DNA of 64,000 bases from Ramlibacter sp. (GTDB lineage Bacteria > Pseudomonadota > Gammaproteobacteria > Burkholderiales > Burkholderiaceae_C), in NCBI GenBank assembly GCA_021323335.1, contig JAJTCN010000005.1, positions 1 to 64,000 on the forward strand. The letters are read 5' to 3'. Shown piece after piece: positions 40,110 through 49,456 of this stretch. Position 1 is the stretch's first letter, and each line of letters starts with the position of its first letter. Position numbers and translations under genes: made by a program. A model generated the notes under the pieces. It was given only the letters and a program-made list of their open reading frames with translations. It was not told the origin of the DNA and made no database searches.

Positions 40110-40210
40110 TGTAAGAAGCTCTGCAGAGCTTGCCCGGTAGGAAGTGCCGCGCTTCCCCTGTAGGAATCAGACTACGCTTTTTTGCGCCGCGGCGGCGCCG
40201 ACTCGCGACG

Positions 40211-40450
40211 CTAGGTCGGCGACCGCGCGTCCGCCGCCGGCGTGCGCAGCATGGTGCTGAGGGTGCAGGCGCCCATGCAGACGAACCAGAAGGAGAAGAA
40301 ACCGGCCGTGTAGACGGCCTGGCGCGACCAGCCGAGGTGCTGCCCGGCCCATTGCAGCTCCAGCGGGTCGACGAGCGCGAACACCAGCAGTTCCAGCACG
40401 CACGCGGCCAGGAAGGCCGGCCAGCCGATCCACATCATCCGGTTCGCCAT
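40211..40450 (-). CDS. Small membrane protein downstream of fixH
   Basis: MANRMMWIGWPAFLAACVLELLVFALVDPLELQWAGQHLGWSRQAVYTAGFFSFWFVCMGACTLSTML; two predicted TM segments. Confidence 0.7.
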   Translation of the reverse strand: MANRMMWIGWPAFLAACVLELLVFALVDPLELQWAGQHLGWSRQAVYTAGFFSFWFVCMGACTLSTMLRTPAADARSPT

Positions 40451-40484
40451 CGTCTGCTCCTCGTTGTACGGGCCGGGCCGGCGC

Positions 40485-40739
40485 TCAGGGCGCGGTCGGC
40501 GTGGCCGCGTGGTTGCGCCCCTGCATCGCAGGCAGGCTCGCCTTGCTGCCCGCGGCCAGTGTCTTGTTGATCTCCATCCCGCGCCGATAGTAGTCCGTCG
40601 CGATCACCGGATCGGCGCCGCTGACCGCGATGAAGGCCGTGACGAACCCGGCCACCACCACCGCGGCCGGCCCCGCGATCACGAGCCAGACGAAGGGGAA
40701 GCGCCACCAGGGCGAGGACGTCGGGATTTGCTGCTGCAT
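40485..40739 (-). CDS. fixH: FixH family protein
   Basis: WWRFPFVWLVIAGPAAVVVAGFVTAFIAVSGADPVIATDYYRRGMEINKTLA; position after ccoG. Confidence 0.83.
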   Translation of the reverse strand: MQQQIPTSSPWWRFPFVWLVIAGPAAVVVAGFVTAFIAVSGADPVIATDYYRRGMEINKTLAAGSKASLPAMQGRNHAATPTAP

Positions 40740-40749
40740 GCGGGACCTT

Positions 40750-42162
40750 TCAGCGGGGAACGAGGAACACCGACTTCTCCCGGACGTGCGCGTCGGCGCC
40801 GACGGCCTGGATGTCGAAGTGGATGGGATGGGAGCCGGGCGCGGCGGAGCCGTACGGCACCTGCAGGCGCACCGCGACCCAGCGGGATTCGGCGGCGCCG
40901 ATCTCGACCACCGCGTCGGAAGCGATCGACAGGCCGGGCAGCCCGGCGGCATCGATGCGATAGCGCTGCGGCTGCTCGGTGGCGTTCATGACCTGCAGGC
41001 GGTAGACGTTCTCCAGGCGGCCGCCCGGCACGATGCGCGCGAGCGCGGCGCGGTCGCGCACCACGTCCACCTTCAGCGGCATGCGCAGCGCCAGGCTGGC
41101 CATCATGCCCGCCGTCAGCACCAGCAGCACCGTCGCATACACCAGCACCCGCGGGCGCAGCACCCGGCGCAGGATGGCGTCGCTGCCGGACCCCTCCGCC
41201 AGCGCGCGCTGCGTGGTGAAGCGGATCAGGCCGCGCGGATAGTGCATCTTGTCCATCACGGTGTCGCAGACGTCCACGCAGCCGGCGCAGCCGATGCATT
41301 CGTACTGCAGGCCGTTGCGGATGTCGATGCCGGTCGGGCAGACCTGCACGCACAGGTCGCAGTCGATGCAGGAGCCCAGGCCCTTGGCCCGCAGGTCGTC
41401 CTTGCGCCCGCGCGTGCCGCGCGGCTCGCCGCGCGCGCTGTCGTAGCTCACGATCAGCGTGTCCTGGTCGAACATCGCGCTCTGGAACCGGGCATACGGG
41501 CACATGTACTTGCACACCTGTTCGCGCATGAAGCCGGCGTTGCCGTAGGTCGCGAGGGCGTAGAAGAACACCCAGAACACCTCCCAGGAGCCCATGCGGG
41601 TCTGCAGGAACTCCAGGCCGAGTTCCTGGATGGGCGTGAAGTAGCCGACGAAGGTGAAGCCGGTCCACATGGCCAGCGTGATCCAGAGCAGGTGCTTGAA
41701 CCATTTCTTGACCAGCTTTTCCAGCGAGAACGGCGCGCCATCGAGCTTGATGCGGGCGTTGCGTTCGCCCTCCACCTTGCGCTCGATCCACAGGAACATC
41801 TCGGTGTAGACGGTCTGCGGGCAGGCGAAGCCGCACCACAGGCGGCCGGCGACGGCGGTGAAGAGGAACAGCGACAAGGCGCTGATCACCAGCAGGCCGG
41901 TGAGGTAGATGAAGTCCTGCGGGTAGAGGACGTAGCCGAAGATGTAGAAGCGGCGCGCGGCCAGGTCGAACAGCACGGCCTGGCGTTCGCCCCAGTTCAG
42001 CCAGGGCAGGCCGTAGAAGATGACCTGCGTCAGCCACACGAAGGCCCAGCGCCAGCGCGCGAAGAGGCCCGTCACCGCGCGGGGATAGATCTTCTTCTCG
42101 GAAGCATACAGCCCGTGGCCGCCTTCCTCGGGCGCGGCGGGGAGGATGGGGATGACTTTCAT
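40750..42162 (-). CDS. ccoG: Cytochrome c oxidase accessory protein CcoG
   Basis: KKIYPRAVTGLFARWRWAFVWLTQVIFYGLPWLNW...CGFACPQTVYTEMFLWIERKVEG...CIDCDLCVQVCPTGIDIRNGLQYECIGCAGC. Confidence 0.95.
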   Translation of the reverse strand: MKVIPILPAAPEEGGHGLYASEKKIYPRAVTGLFARWRWAFVWLTQVIFYGLPWLNWGERQAVLFDLAARRFYIFGYVLYPQDFIYLTGLLVISALSLFLFTAVAGRLWCGFACPQTVYTEMFLWIERKVEGERNARIKLDGAPFSLEKLVKKWFKHLLWITLAMWTGFTFVGYFTPIQELGLEFLQTRMGSWEVFWVFFYALATYGNAGFMREQVCKYMCPYARFQSAMFDQDTLIVSYDSARGEPRGTRGRKDDLRAKGLGSCIDCDLCVQVCPTGIDIRNGLQYECIGCAGCVDVCDTVMDKMHYPRGLIRFTTQRALAEGSGSDAILRRVLRPRVLVYATVLLVLTAGMMASLALRMPLKVDVVRDRAALARIVPGGRLENVYRLQVMNATEQPQRYRIDAAGLPGLSIASDAVVEIGAAESRWVAVRLQVPYGSAAPGSHPIHFDIQAVGADAHVREKSVFLVPR

Positions 42163-42198
42163 ACCTCGATATGGTGCGGCGGCACCGGGCCGCGGCAC

Positions 42199-42212
42199 TT
42201 GATATTGATCAG
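42199..42212. promoter_or_regulatory. FNR-type box TTGATattgATCAG upstream of ccoG
   Basis: Near-consensus FNR box in the ccoG-ccoP intergenic region. Confidence 0.7.
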
Positions 42213-42229
42213 ACGCAAGGAAAAAGAAG

Positions 42230-42306
42230 TGGCGGGGTCGCTTTCGCGAACCCGCCCTACCGGTCCCGGTCTCCCGTAGGGCGGGTTCGCGCCAGCGACC
42301 CCGCCA
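42230..42306. repeat. REPIN-like palindromic element copy 4
   Basis: TGGCGGGGTCGCTTTCGCGAACCCGCCCTAC and GTAGGGCGGGTTCGCGCCAGCGACCCCGCCA. Confidence 0.82.
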
Positions 42307-42313
42307 GGGCCCC

Positions 42314-43231
42314 TCAAGGCTTCGGCGCCTGCGGCTTGTTGGTCATGCCCCAGACGTAGCTGGCCAGGACGTGGATCTGCGCATCGGTCAGCTTGCCTTC
42401 CTGCGCCGGCATCTCGTTGGTCCGGCCGCCGTTGACGATGGAGATGATGGCCTGCTCGCCGTAGCCATGCAGCCAGGTGTCGTCGGTGAGGTTGGGGGCG
42501 CCCAGCGCCTGGTTGCCCTTGCCGTCGATGCCGTGGCAGGCGGCGCACGCGCCGAACTTGGCCTTGCCCAGCTGCGCCCGCACCGAATCGTGCGGGGCCT
42601 TCGACAGGCTCAGGACGTAGTTGGCGACGTTCTTCACGTCGTCGGGCGAGCCGACGGCGGCGGCCATCGGCGGCATGGCGCCGACGCGGCCCTTGAGCAC
42701 GGTCTCCTTGATCTTGTCGGGAGCGCCGCCGTACAGCCAGTCGGCATCGGCCAGGTTCGGGAAGCCCTTGCTGCCGCGCGCATCGGAACCGTGGCACTGG
42801 GCGCAGTTGTTCATGAACAGGCGCTCGCCCACGGCCATGGCATTGGCGTTGCCCGCCAGTTCCTCCGGGGGGCGCGCGGTGAACTGCGCGTACAGCGGCT
42901 CCAGTTCCTTGTTGGCCTGCGCCACTTCGGCTTCGTACTCGCCGCGCTGGGTCCAGCCCAGCTCGCCCGGATAGGTCCCCAGGCCGGGATAGGCCACCAG
43001 GTACAGCAGGGAGAAGACGATGGTCAGGATGAACAGCCCCACCCACCACAGGGGCAGCGGGTTGTTCATTTCCGTCAGGTCCTCGTCCCAGACGTGCCCG
43101 GTGGTGTTGTCCGCGCGCGCGGGAATCTTCTTGCGCGCCGTGATCCACAGCAGCAGCAGGCAGGCGACGATGCCGGCCAGCGTGGCGCCGGCCACGTACA
43201 GCGACCAGAAGCCGTTGGTGAAATCGCTCAT
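42314..43231 (-). CDS. ccoP: cbb3-type cytochrome c oxidase subunit III
   Basis: Two CXXCH hemes: CAQCH and CAACH; MSDFTNGFWSLYVAGATLAGIVACLLLLW. Confidence 0.95.
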   Translation of the reverse strand: MSDFTNGFWSLYVAGATLAGIVACLLLLWITARKKIPARADNTTGHVWDEDLTEMNNPLPLWWVGLFILTIVFSLLYLVAYPGLGTYPGELGWTQRGEYEAEVAQANKELEPLYAQFTARPPEELAGNANAMAVGERLFMNNCAQCHGSDARGSKGFPNLADADWLYGGAPDKIKETVLKGRVGAMPPMAAAVGSPDDVKNVANYVLSLSKAPHDSVRAQLGKAKFGACAACHGIDGKGNQALGAPNLTDDTWLHGYGEQAIISIVNGGRTNEMPAQEGKLTDAQIHVLASYVWGMTNKPQAPKP

Positions 43232-43243
43232 GTCGCGTTGCTC

Positions 43244-43384
43244 CTATTGGTCTTGTTCGAAGGGAATCCGCGCGGCTTCCTCGAAACCCTCGCGGTTGCG
43301 GCGCGACCAGGCCCAGCCCCAGATGCCGACGAAGGTGACCAGCGAGGCGACGGTGGCGATCTCGCGCAAGGTGTTGACGTCCAT
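43244..43384 (-). CDS. ccoQ: cbb3-type oxidase subunit CcoQ/FixQ (46 aa, not in ORF track)
   Basis: Manual translation: MDVNTLREIATVASLVTFVGIWGWAWSRRNREGFEEAARIPFEQDQ* between ccoO and ccoP. Confidence 0.92.
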   Translation of the reverse strand: MDVNTLREIATVASLVTFVGIWGWAWSRRNREGFEEAARIPFEQDQ

Positions 43385-43397
43385 TCTTTTCTCCTGG

Positions 43398-44027
43398 TTA
43401 CTTCAGCGAGCGGCCGAGGACTTGCAGGTAGGCGACCAGTGCGTCCATCTCCGTCTTGCCCTTCAGGTCGGCCGGCGCCTTGGCGATCTCTTCATCGCTG
43501 TAGGGGGTGCCCACGGCGCGCAGCGCCTTCATGTGGGCCTGGATGCTGCCGGCGGCGGCGGGGGTCTTCTCCAGCCACGGATAGGCCGGCATGTTCGACT
43601 CCGGCACCACGTCGCGCGGGTTGTTCAGGTGGATCCTGTGCCACTCGTCGCTGTACTTGCCGCCGACGCGATGCAGGTCGGGGCCGGTGCGCTTGGAGCC
43701 CCACTGGAACGGGCGGTCGTAGACGAACTCGCCGGCCACCGAGTAATGGCCGTAGCGCAGCGTCTCGGCGCGGAACGGCCGGATCATCTGCGAGTGGCAG
43801 TTGTAGCAGCCCTCGCGCACGTAGATGTCGCGGCCGGCGACCTGCATCGAGGTATACGGCTTCAGGCCCGCGATCGGCTCGGTGGTGGACTTCTGGAAGA
43901 ACAGGGGCACGATCTCCACCAGGCCGCCGACGGCGACCACCAGCAGGATCAGCACGATCATCAGGAAGTTGCTGGTCTCGACCTTCTCGTGCGAGAAGGT
44001 GGCAACGGGGGTTGTGTTGTCGCTCAT
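43398..44027 (-). CDS. ccoO: cbb3-type cytochrome c oxidase subunit II
   Basis: [66 protein letters not shown]. Confidence 0.96.
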   Translation of the reverse strand: MSDNTTPVATFSHEKVETSNFLMIVLILLVVAVGGLVEIVPLFFQKSTTEPIAGLKPYTSMQVAGRDIYVREGCYNCHSQMIRPFRAETLRYGHYSVAGEFVYDRPFQWGSKRTGPDLHRVGGKYSDEWHRIHLNNPRDVVPESNMPAYPWLEKTPAAAGSIQAHMKALRAVGTPYSDEEIAKAPADLKGKTEMDALVAYLQVLGRSLK

Positions 44028-44043
44028 GGTTGGATGCTTTCGT

Positions 44044-45483
44044 TCACGCTGCCTGGGCGAGCGGGGCCGGCACGCTGAAGCGCGCCGCACGGCCGTTGGC
44101 CACCGTCATCCAGGTGTTCCAGGCCATCAGCAGCATGCCGCCGAGGTAGAGCACGCCGCCGAGGAAGCGGATGACGTAGAAGGGATAGGTCGCCTTGACG
44201 GACTCGACGAAGGTGTAGGTGAGCGTGCCGTCGCCATTGACGGCGCGCCACATCAGGCCCTGCATCACGCCGGCGATCCACATGGCGGCGATGTACAGCA
44301 CGATGCCGATGGTCGCCATCCAGAAGTGCAGCTCGATCGCCGGCACCGAATACATCTTCTTCTGGCCGAACAGGCGCGGGACCAGGTAGTACAGCGAACC
44401 CATCGTGATCAGGCCCACCCACCCCAGCGCGCCGGAGTGCACGTGGCCCACCGTCCAGTCCGTGTAGTGGGAGAGCGCGTTGACGGTCTTGATGGACATC
44501 ATCGGGCCCTCGAAGGTGCTCATGCCGTAGAACGACAGGGACACGATCATGAAACGCAGCACGGGGTCCTCGCGCAGCTTGTGCCAGGCGCCCGACAGCG
44601 TCATGATGCCGTTGATCATCCCGCCCCAGCTCGGGGCCAGCAGGATCAGGGAGAAGATCATGCCGACCGACTGCGTCCAGTCCGGCAGCGCCGTGTAGTG
44701 CAGGTGGTGCGGGCCCGCCCACATGTAGGTGAAGATCAGCGCCCAGAAGTGCACGATCGACAGGCGATAGCTGTAGACGGGACGCTCGGCCTGCTTGGGG
44801 ATGAAGTAGTACATCATCCCGAGGAAGCCGGTGGTCAGGTAGAAGCCGACGGCGTTATGGCCGTACCACCACTGCACCATCGCGTCCTGCACGCCGGCAT
44901 AGGCCGAGTACGACTTCATCAGGCCCGCGGGGATGGCCGCGCTGTTCACCAGGTGCAGCAGCGCCACGGTGAGGATGAAGGCGCCGAAGAACCAGTTGGC
45001 CACGTAGATGTGCTTGATCTTGCGCTTGCCGACGGTGCCGAAGAAGACGATGGCGTACGACACCCACACCAGCGTGATCAGGATGTCGATCGGCCATTCG
45101 AGTTCGGCGTACTCCTTGCCCGAGGTGTAGCCCAGGGGCAGGCTGATGGCGGCGGCGACGATGACCGCCTGCCAGCCCCAGAACGTGAACGAGGCCAGCT
45201 TGCCCATGAACAGGGGCACCTGGCAGGTGCGCTGCACGACCCAGTAGCTGGTGGCGAACAGGCCGCAGCCGCCGAAGGCGAAGATCACCGCGTTGGTGTG
45301 CAGCGGCCTCAGGCGCCCGTAGGACAGCCAGGGAATGCCGAAATTGAGTTCAGGCCATGCAAGCTGCGCCGCGATGAACACGCCGACCAGCATGCCCACC
45401 ACGCCCCAGACCACGGCCATCAACGTGAACTGCCGGACGACAGTGTCGTTGTATGTCGCTGGAGAGACGGTCGATTCGTTCAT
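44044..45483 (-). CDS. ccoN: cbb3-type cytochrome c oxidase subunit I
   Basis: [35 protein letters not shown]...[26 protein letters not shown]. Confidence 0.97.
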   Translation of the reverse strand: MNESTVSPATYNDTVVRQFTLMAVVWGVVGMLVGVFIAAQLAWPELNFGIPWLSYGRLRPLHTNAVIFAFGGCGLFATSYWVVQRTCQVPLFMGKLASFTFWGWQAVIVAAAISLPLGYTSGKEYAELEWPIDILITLVWVSYAIVFFGTVGKRKIKHIYVANWFFGAFILTVALLHLVNSAAIPAGLMKSYSAYAGVQDAMVQWWYGHNAVGFYLTTGFLGMMYYFIPKQAERPVYSYRLSIVHFWALIFTYMWAGPHHLHYTALPDWTQSVGMIFSLILLAPSWGGMINGIMTLSGAWHKLREDPVLRFMIVSLSFYGMSTFEGPMMSIKTVNALSHYTDWTVGHVHSGALGWVGLITMGSLYYLVPRLFGQKKMYSVPAIELHFWMATIGIVLYIAAMWIAGVMQGLMWRAVNGDGTLTYTFVESVKATYPFYVIRFLGGVLYLGGMLLMAWNTWMTVANGRAARFSVPAPLAQAA

Positions 45484-45535
45484 GAAGCACCTTTTTTCGA
45501 TGCTCCGAGTCTCCCTCCCGTCCGGAGGGTCGCGG

Positions 45536-45549
45536 TTGATGCAAGTCAA
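45536..45549. promoter_or_regulatory. FNR-type box TTGATgcaaGTCAA upstream of ccoN
   Basis: Consensus-like FNR box; overlaps the ccoS stop codon. Confidence 0.78.
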
Positions 45550-45683
45550 TCGCCCCGCAGGATGCGCTCGCCCTCGGCATCGACGCCGTCGAACTGGCCG
45601 CGCCACACCGCCCACGCGAGCGCGCCGAGGATGGCGAACGCGAGCACCACGGACAGGGGGATGAGGATGAAGAGGATGTCCAT
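45546..45683 (-). CDS. ccoS: cbb3-type oxidase assembly protein CcoS (45 aa, not in ORF track)
   Basis: Manual translation: [45 protein letters not shown]. Confidence 0.92.
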   Translation of the reverse strand: MDILFILIPLSVVLAFAILGALAWAVWRGQFDGVDAEGERILRGD

Positions 45684-45692
45684 GATGTGTCG

Positions 45693-48020
45693 TCATCCCC
45701 GCGCAGGCGGGGATCCAGGGCTTTGAAGGGTGTCCAGTCGAGCCAGGCGCGCCGCATTGAGCACGACGAACAGCGAGCTGGCGGCCATGCCCAGGCCGGC
45801 CAGCCACGGCGGCATCATCCCGGCGATGGCGAGCGGCACGCTCAGCGCGTTGTAGCCCGCCGCCCAGCCCAGGTTCTGCCGCACCACGCGCCGGGTGCGC
45901 CGCGCCTGCAGCAGCAGCGCCGGCACGGCGTCGAGCCGGCCCCCCTGGATGATGAAGTCGGAGCGCTGCTGGGCGATCGGCACGCCCTGCCCCATGGCGA
46001 TGGACAGGTTCGCGCGCGCCAGCACCGGCCCGTCGTTCATGCCGTCGCCGATCATCGCCACGCGATGGCCGGCCTGCTGCAGGGCCGCGACGCGGTCCAG
46101 CTTGTCCTGCGGCGACTGGCCGCCCAGCGCCCGGCCGATGCCGGCCCGTTGCGCCAGCCGCGCCACCGCCTCCGGCCGGTCGCCGGAGAGCATCTCGAGC
46201 GCGATGCCTTGCGCCTGCAGGGACGCGATGGCGGCGGGCGCGCCTGCGCGCAGGGTTTCGTCGATGTCGAAGCTGGCGAGCCAGCCCTGGCCGTCGGAGA
46301 GGTGGACGCGCGCGCTTTCCGCCGGGGTGCGCTGCGCGCAACCCGGCCTGCGGGATCCGTCCGCATCGTCTTCGTAGGCCGGGTTGGCGAAGCCACCCCG
46401 GCAAAACGCGCTCGACCCGAACCGCACGCGGACACCGTCCACCATGCCCTCGATGCCCTGCCCGGGATATTCCCTGGCTTCGACCGCTGCCGCCACATCC
46501 CCCGCGGCCGCCGCGATCGTCTGCGACACCGGATGCAGCGAATGCCGCGCCAGCGCCCCGGCCCAGGCCAGCGCCTGCTCCCGCGTCACGCCGTCCCGGA
46601 CATGGACGGCCGTGACCGTCATGGGTTCGGCCGTGAGCGTGCCCGTCTTGTCGAACACCACCGTATCCACGGTGGCGCCGGTTTCCAGCGCTTCGAGCCG
46701 CCGCACCAGGATGCCGCGCCTGGCCAGCGCGCCCGCCGCCGCCAGCGTCGCGGCGGGCGTGGCCAGCGACAGCGCACACGGGCAGGTGACGATCAGCACG
46801 GCCACCGCGATGCCCAGCGCGTGGCCGGGGCCTTCCGGCCACCACCACCAGGCCGCGCCCGCGGCCGCCACCAGCACGCCGGCCAGGAACGGCGAGGCGA
46901 AGCGGTCCGCCATGCGCGCGATCGCCGGCTTTTCCATCGACGCGCGCTCCATCAGCGCCACCACCTGGCCGAAGCGGGTGGCATCGCCGGTGCATTCCAC
47001 CAGCACCAGCACCGTGCCGGCCAGGTTGGCGCTGCCCGCCACGACCGGATCGCCCGGACCGCGGGCAACGGGCTTCGACTCGCCGGTGAGCAGCGCCTCG
47101 TCGGCCTGGGTCTCGCCTTCGAGCACGCGGCCGTCCGCCGGAAAGACCTCGCCGGCATGGATGCGCACCCGGTCGCCGATGGCCAGGCGCCGCGCGGCGA
47201 CGCGCTCGCTGCTGCCGTCGGCGGCAACGCGCTCCACCGTATCGGGCAGCCGGCGCACCAGCGCCTCCAGCGCGCCGGCCGTGCGGTCCCGCAGCCGCTG
47301 CTCCAGCAGGCGGCCGGACAGCAGGAAGAACACGAACATCGTCACCGAGTCGTACCAGACCTCCGCGCCCAGCGGGCCGGCGGGGTCGAAGGTGGCCGCG
47401 GTGCTGGCGCCGAAGGCGATGAGGATGCCCAGCGCCACCGGCACGTCCATGCCGATGCGGCCATGCCGCAGGTCGCGCCAGGCGGAGCCGAAGAAGGGGC
47501 GGCAGGAGAACAGCAGCACCGGCAGCGTGAGCAGCCACGAGGCCCAGCGCAGCAGCGCCGCCACGTCGGCCGTCATCTCGCCGGGCCCCGCCATGTACGC
47601 GGGCACCGCGTACATCATCACCTGCATCATGCAGAACCCGGCGACGAGCCAGCGCCACAGCAGCAGGCGCTGCGCCTGCCGGCGCGGCACGGCGGCCAGC
47701 GCGTCGGCCGCCGGCATGCCGCGGTAGCCCGCGCGTTCCAGCGCCTGCAGCCATTGCGAGGGGCGGCCCTTACGGGGCGACCAGACGACACGCGCGGTGG
47801 CGGTGGCGCCGTTCACTTCCACGCCCTGCACGCCGGGCAGGCCGGACAGCGCCTGCTCGATGACGAGCGAACACCCCGGGCAGTACATGCCCTCGATGGC
47901 GAGATACGATTCCCAGGTCCCGGCGCGTTGCGGCACGGGCCGGCTGAAGGCCTCCCACTCCGCGGCCTCGTCGAGGACGGCGTGCGCGAAAATGGGCGGG
48001 GCCAGGGTGGAAGCCTGCAT
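45693..48020 (-). CDS. ccoI: Heavy-metal translocating P-type ATPase (CcoI/FixI, Cu)
   Basis: [13 protein letters not shown] metal-binding domain; [49 protein letters not shown]. Confidence 0.93.
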   Translation of the reverse strand: MQASTLAPPIFAHAVLDEAAEWEAFSRPVPQRAGTWESYLAIEGMYCPGCSLVIEQALSGLPGVQGVEVNGATATARVVWSPRKGRPSQWLQALERAGYRGMPAADALAAVPRRQAQRLLLWRWLVAGFCMMQVMMYAVPAYMAGPGEMTADVAALLRWASWLLTLPVLLFSCRPFFGSAWRDLRHGRIGMDVPVALGILIAFGASTAATFDPAGPLGAEVWYDSVTMFVFFLLSGRLLEQRLRDRTAGALEALVRRLPDTVERVAADGSSERVAARRLAIGDRVRIHAGEVFPADGRVLEGETQADEALLTGESKPVARGPGDPVVAGSANLAGTVLVLVECTGDATRFGQVVALMERASMEKPAIARMADRFASPFLAGVLVAAAGAAWWWWPEGPGHALGIAVAVLIVTCPCALSLATPAATLAAAGALARRGILVRRLEALETGATVDTVVFDKTGTLTAEPMTVTAVHVRDGVTREQALAWAGALARHSLHPVSQTIAAAAGDVAAAVEAREYPGQGIEGMVDGVRVRFGSSAFCRGGFANPAYEDDADGSRRPGCAQRTPAESARVHLSDGQGWLASFDIDETLRAGAPAAIASLQAQGIALEMLSGDRPEAVARLAQRAGIGRALGGQSPQDKLDRVAALQQAGHRVAMIGDGMNDGPVLARANLSIAMGQGVPIAQQRSDFIIQGGRLDAVPALLLQARRTRRVVRQNLGWAAGYNALSVPLAIAGMMPPWLAGLGMAASSLFVVLNAARLARLDTLQSPGSPPARG
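46321..46402. repeat. REPIN-like palindromic element copy 5, inside the ccoI coding sequence
   Basis: GCCGGGGTGCGCTGCGCGCAACCCGGCCTGCG ... CGTAGGCCGGGTTGGCGAAGCCACCCCGGC; the ccoI frame stays open across it. Confidence 0.78.
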
Positions 48021-48054
48021 CCGGCAAGCGTACGGTCGCGGCCCGCCGACCCGG

Positions 48055-48068
48055 TTGACATGGATCAA
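48055..48068. promoter_or_regulatory. FNR-type box TTGACatggATCAA
   Basis: Between divergent ccoI and usp genes. Confidence 0.72.
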
Positions 48069-48117
48069 CCGCGGCGGGCCCCCCCCGCTTAAGCTGGCCC
48101 CACCAAAAGGAAGAGCC

Positions 48118-48561
48118 ATGTACCGACGCATCCTGGTTCCCACCGACGGCTCGACGCTGTCGAAGAAGGCGATGAAGAGCGCCATCGAGCTCGCGGCGAG
48201 CATCGGCGCGGAGGTCGTCGCCGTCAACGTGGTGCCGCGCTACCCCATGTCCTATTTCGAGGGCGGGGCCAACGTGTCCGGCGCCGAGGTCGCGCGGGTG
48301 GAGAAGCTCTGGGCCGAACAGGGCCAGTCGCTGGCCGACGACGTCGGCAAGGCGGCCGAGAAGGCAGGCGTGAAGGCGAAAGCCACCACCGTCCGCTCCG
48401 ACCTGGTGGCCGAGGCGATCCTGGCGGCGGCGAAGAAGAACCGCTGCGACCTGATCGTGATGGCATCGCACGGGCGCAAGGGCCTCAAGCGCCTGCTCCT
48501 GGGCAGCGAAACGCAGCACGTCCTGACCCATGGCAATATCCCGGTGCTGGTCCTGCGCTGA
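48118..48561 (+). CDS. Universal stress protein (UspA family)
   Basis: MYRRILVPTDGSTLSKKAMKSAIELAAS...CDLIVMASHGRKGLKRLLLGSETQHVLTHGNIPVLVLR. Confidence 0.93.
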   Translation: MYRRILVPTDGSTLSKKAMKSAIELAASIGAEVVAVNVVPRYPMSYFEGGANVSGAEVARVEKLWAEQGQSLADDVGKAAEKAGVKAKATTVRSDLVAEAILAAAKKNRCDLIVMASHGRKGLKRLLLGSETQHVLTHGNIPVLVLR

Positions 48562-48594
48562 CCGGCTTTCCCCACTCACGAGAAAGAGACCCCC

Positions 48595-49017
48595 ATGAAG
48601 ATCGTCCTGGCCGCCGACGGCAGCAGCTACACCAAGAAGGCCCTCGCCTTCCTCGTCACGCACGAAGAGTTCGGCGGCGCCGATGCCGAGATCGTGGTCG
48701 TCAACGTCCAGCCGTCGGTGCCCCCGCGCGTCAAGAGCATGGTCGGCGCCGCGGCGGTGAACGACTACCACCGCGAGGAAGCCGAGAAGGTGCTCAAGCC
48801 GATCGAGAAGTTCCTGCAGCGGCACGACCTGCGCTACACCTCCCGATGGGCCGTGGGTTCGCCCAGCACGGAAGTCGTCAAGGTCGCCAGGAAAGAAGGC
48901 GCCCACCTGATCGTGATGGGCACGCACGGCCACGGCATCCTCGGCCGCGCCCTGCTGGGCAGCGTGGCGCAGAACGTGCTGACCACCTGCGACATCCCGG
49001 TCCTGCTGGTCAAGTAA
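48595..49017 (+). CDS. Universal stress protein (UspA family)
   Basis: MKIVLAADGSSYTKKALAFLVTHEEF...AHLIVMGTHGHGILGRALLGSVAQNVLTTCDIPVLLVK. Confidence 0.93.
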   Translation: MKIVLAADGSSYTKKALAFLVTHEEFGGADAEIVVVNVQPSVPPRVKSMVGAAAVNDYHREEAEKVLKPIEKFLQRHDLRYTSRWAVGSPSTEVVKVARKEGAHLIVMGTHGHGILGRALLGSVAQNVLTTCDIPVLLVK

Positions 49018-49063
49018 CCACCCCCGTCCCGGGCCGGCTGCCGCCGGCCCCGCAGCGGTTCCC

Positions 49064-49077
49064 TTGACATTCGTCAA
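49064..49077. promoter_or_regulatory. FNR/DNR-type box TTGACattcGTCAA
   Basis: Upstream of the DUF2249-norB unit. Confidence 0.75.
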
Positions 49078-49105
49078 AGCCGCACAGCGAACCCTCTCGA
49101 ACAAT

Positions 49106-49126
49106 AGATGCATTCCAAATGCATCT
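49106..49126. promoter_or_regulatory. NsrR-type operator AGATGCATTCCAAATGCATCT
   Basis: Near-perfect 21-bp palindrome matching the NsrR box (AGATGCATTT-N-AAATGCATCT); NsrR-like gene downstream. Confidence 0.85.
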
Positions 49127-49145
49127 TTACGACAGAGGAGTTCGC

Positions 49146-49427
49146 ATGACCCGTACCGCATCCCGGATCGACGTCCGCACCGTCGCCCCGCGTGACCGCC
49201 ATCCCTTGATCTTCTCCACCTTCGGCGCCCTCGCGGCGGGCGAGGCGCTGGAGCTCGTGAACGACCACGATCCCAAGCCCCTGTACTACCAGTTCAACGC
49301 CGAGATCCCCGGCCAGTTCGACTGGGAGTACCTCGAGCAGGGCCCCGACACCTGGCGTGTCGCCATCACCCGCACGGGCACCGGGCAGGCCAGCGGCAGC
49401 TGCTGCGGCAGCTGCGGCGGCGCCTAG
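49146..49427 (+). CDS. DUF2249 domain-containing protein with Cys-rich tail
   Basis: HPLIFSTFGALAAGEALELVNDHDPKPLYYQFNAEIPGQFDWEYLEQGPDTWRVAITR...SGSCCGSCGGA. Confidence 0.82.
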   Translation: MTRTASRIDVRTVAPRDRHPLIFSTFGALAAGEALELVNDHDPKPLYYQFNAEIPGQFDWEYLEQGPDTWRVAITRTGTGQASGSCCGSCGGA

Positions 49428-49456
49428 TCATCCCTTCCCTAGCCCCTAGGAACATC

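Noticed and set aside
44044-47754. 1236-aa ORF including CcoN
   Set aside because: N-terminal two-thirds is out-of-frame ccoI and intergenic sequence; CcoN starts at 45483
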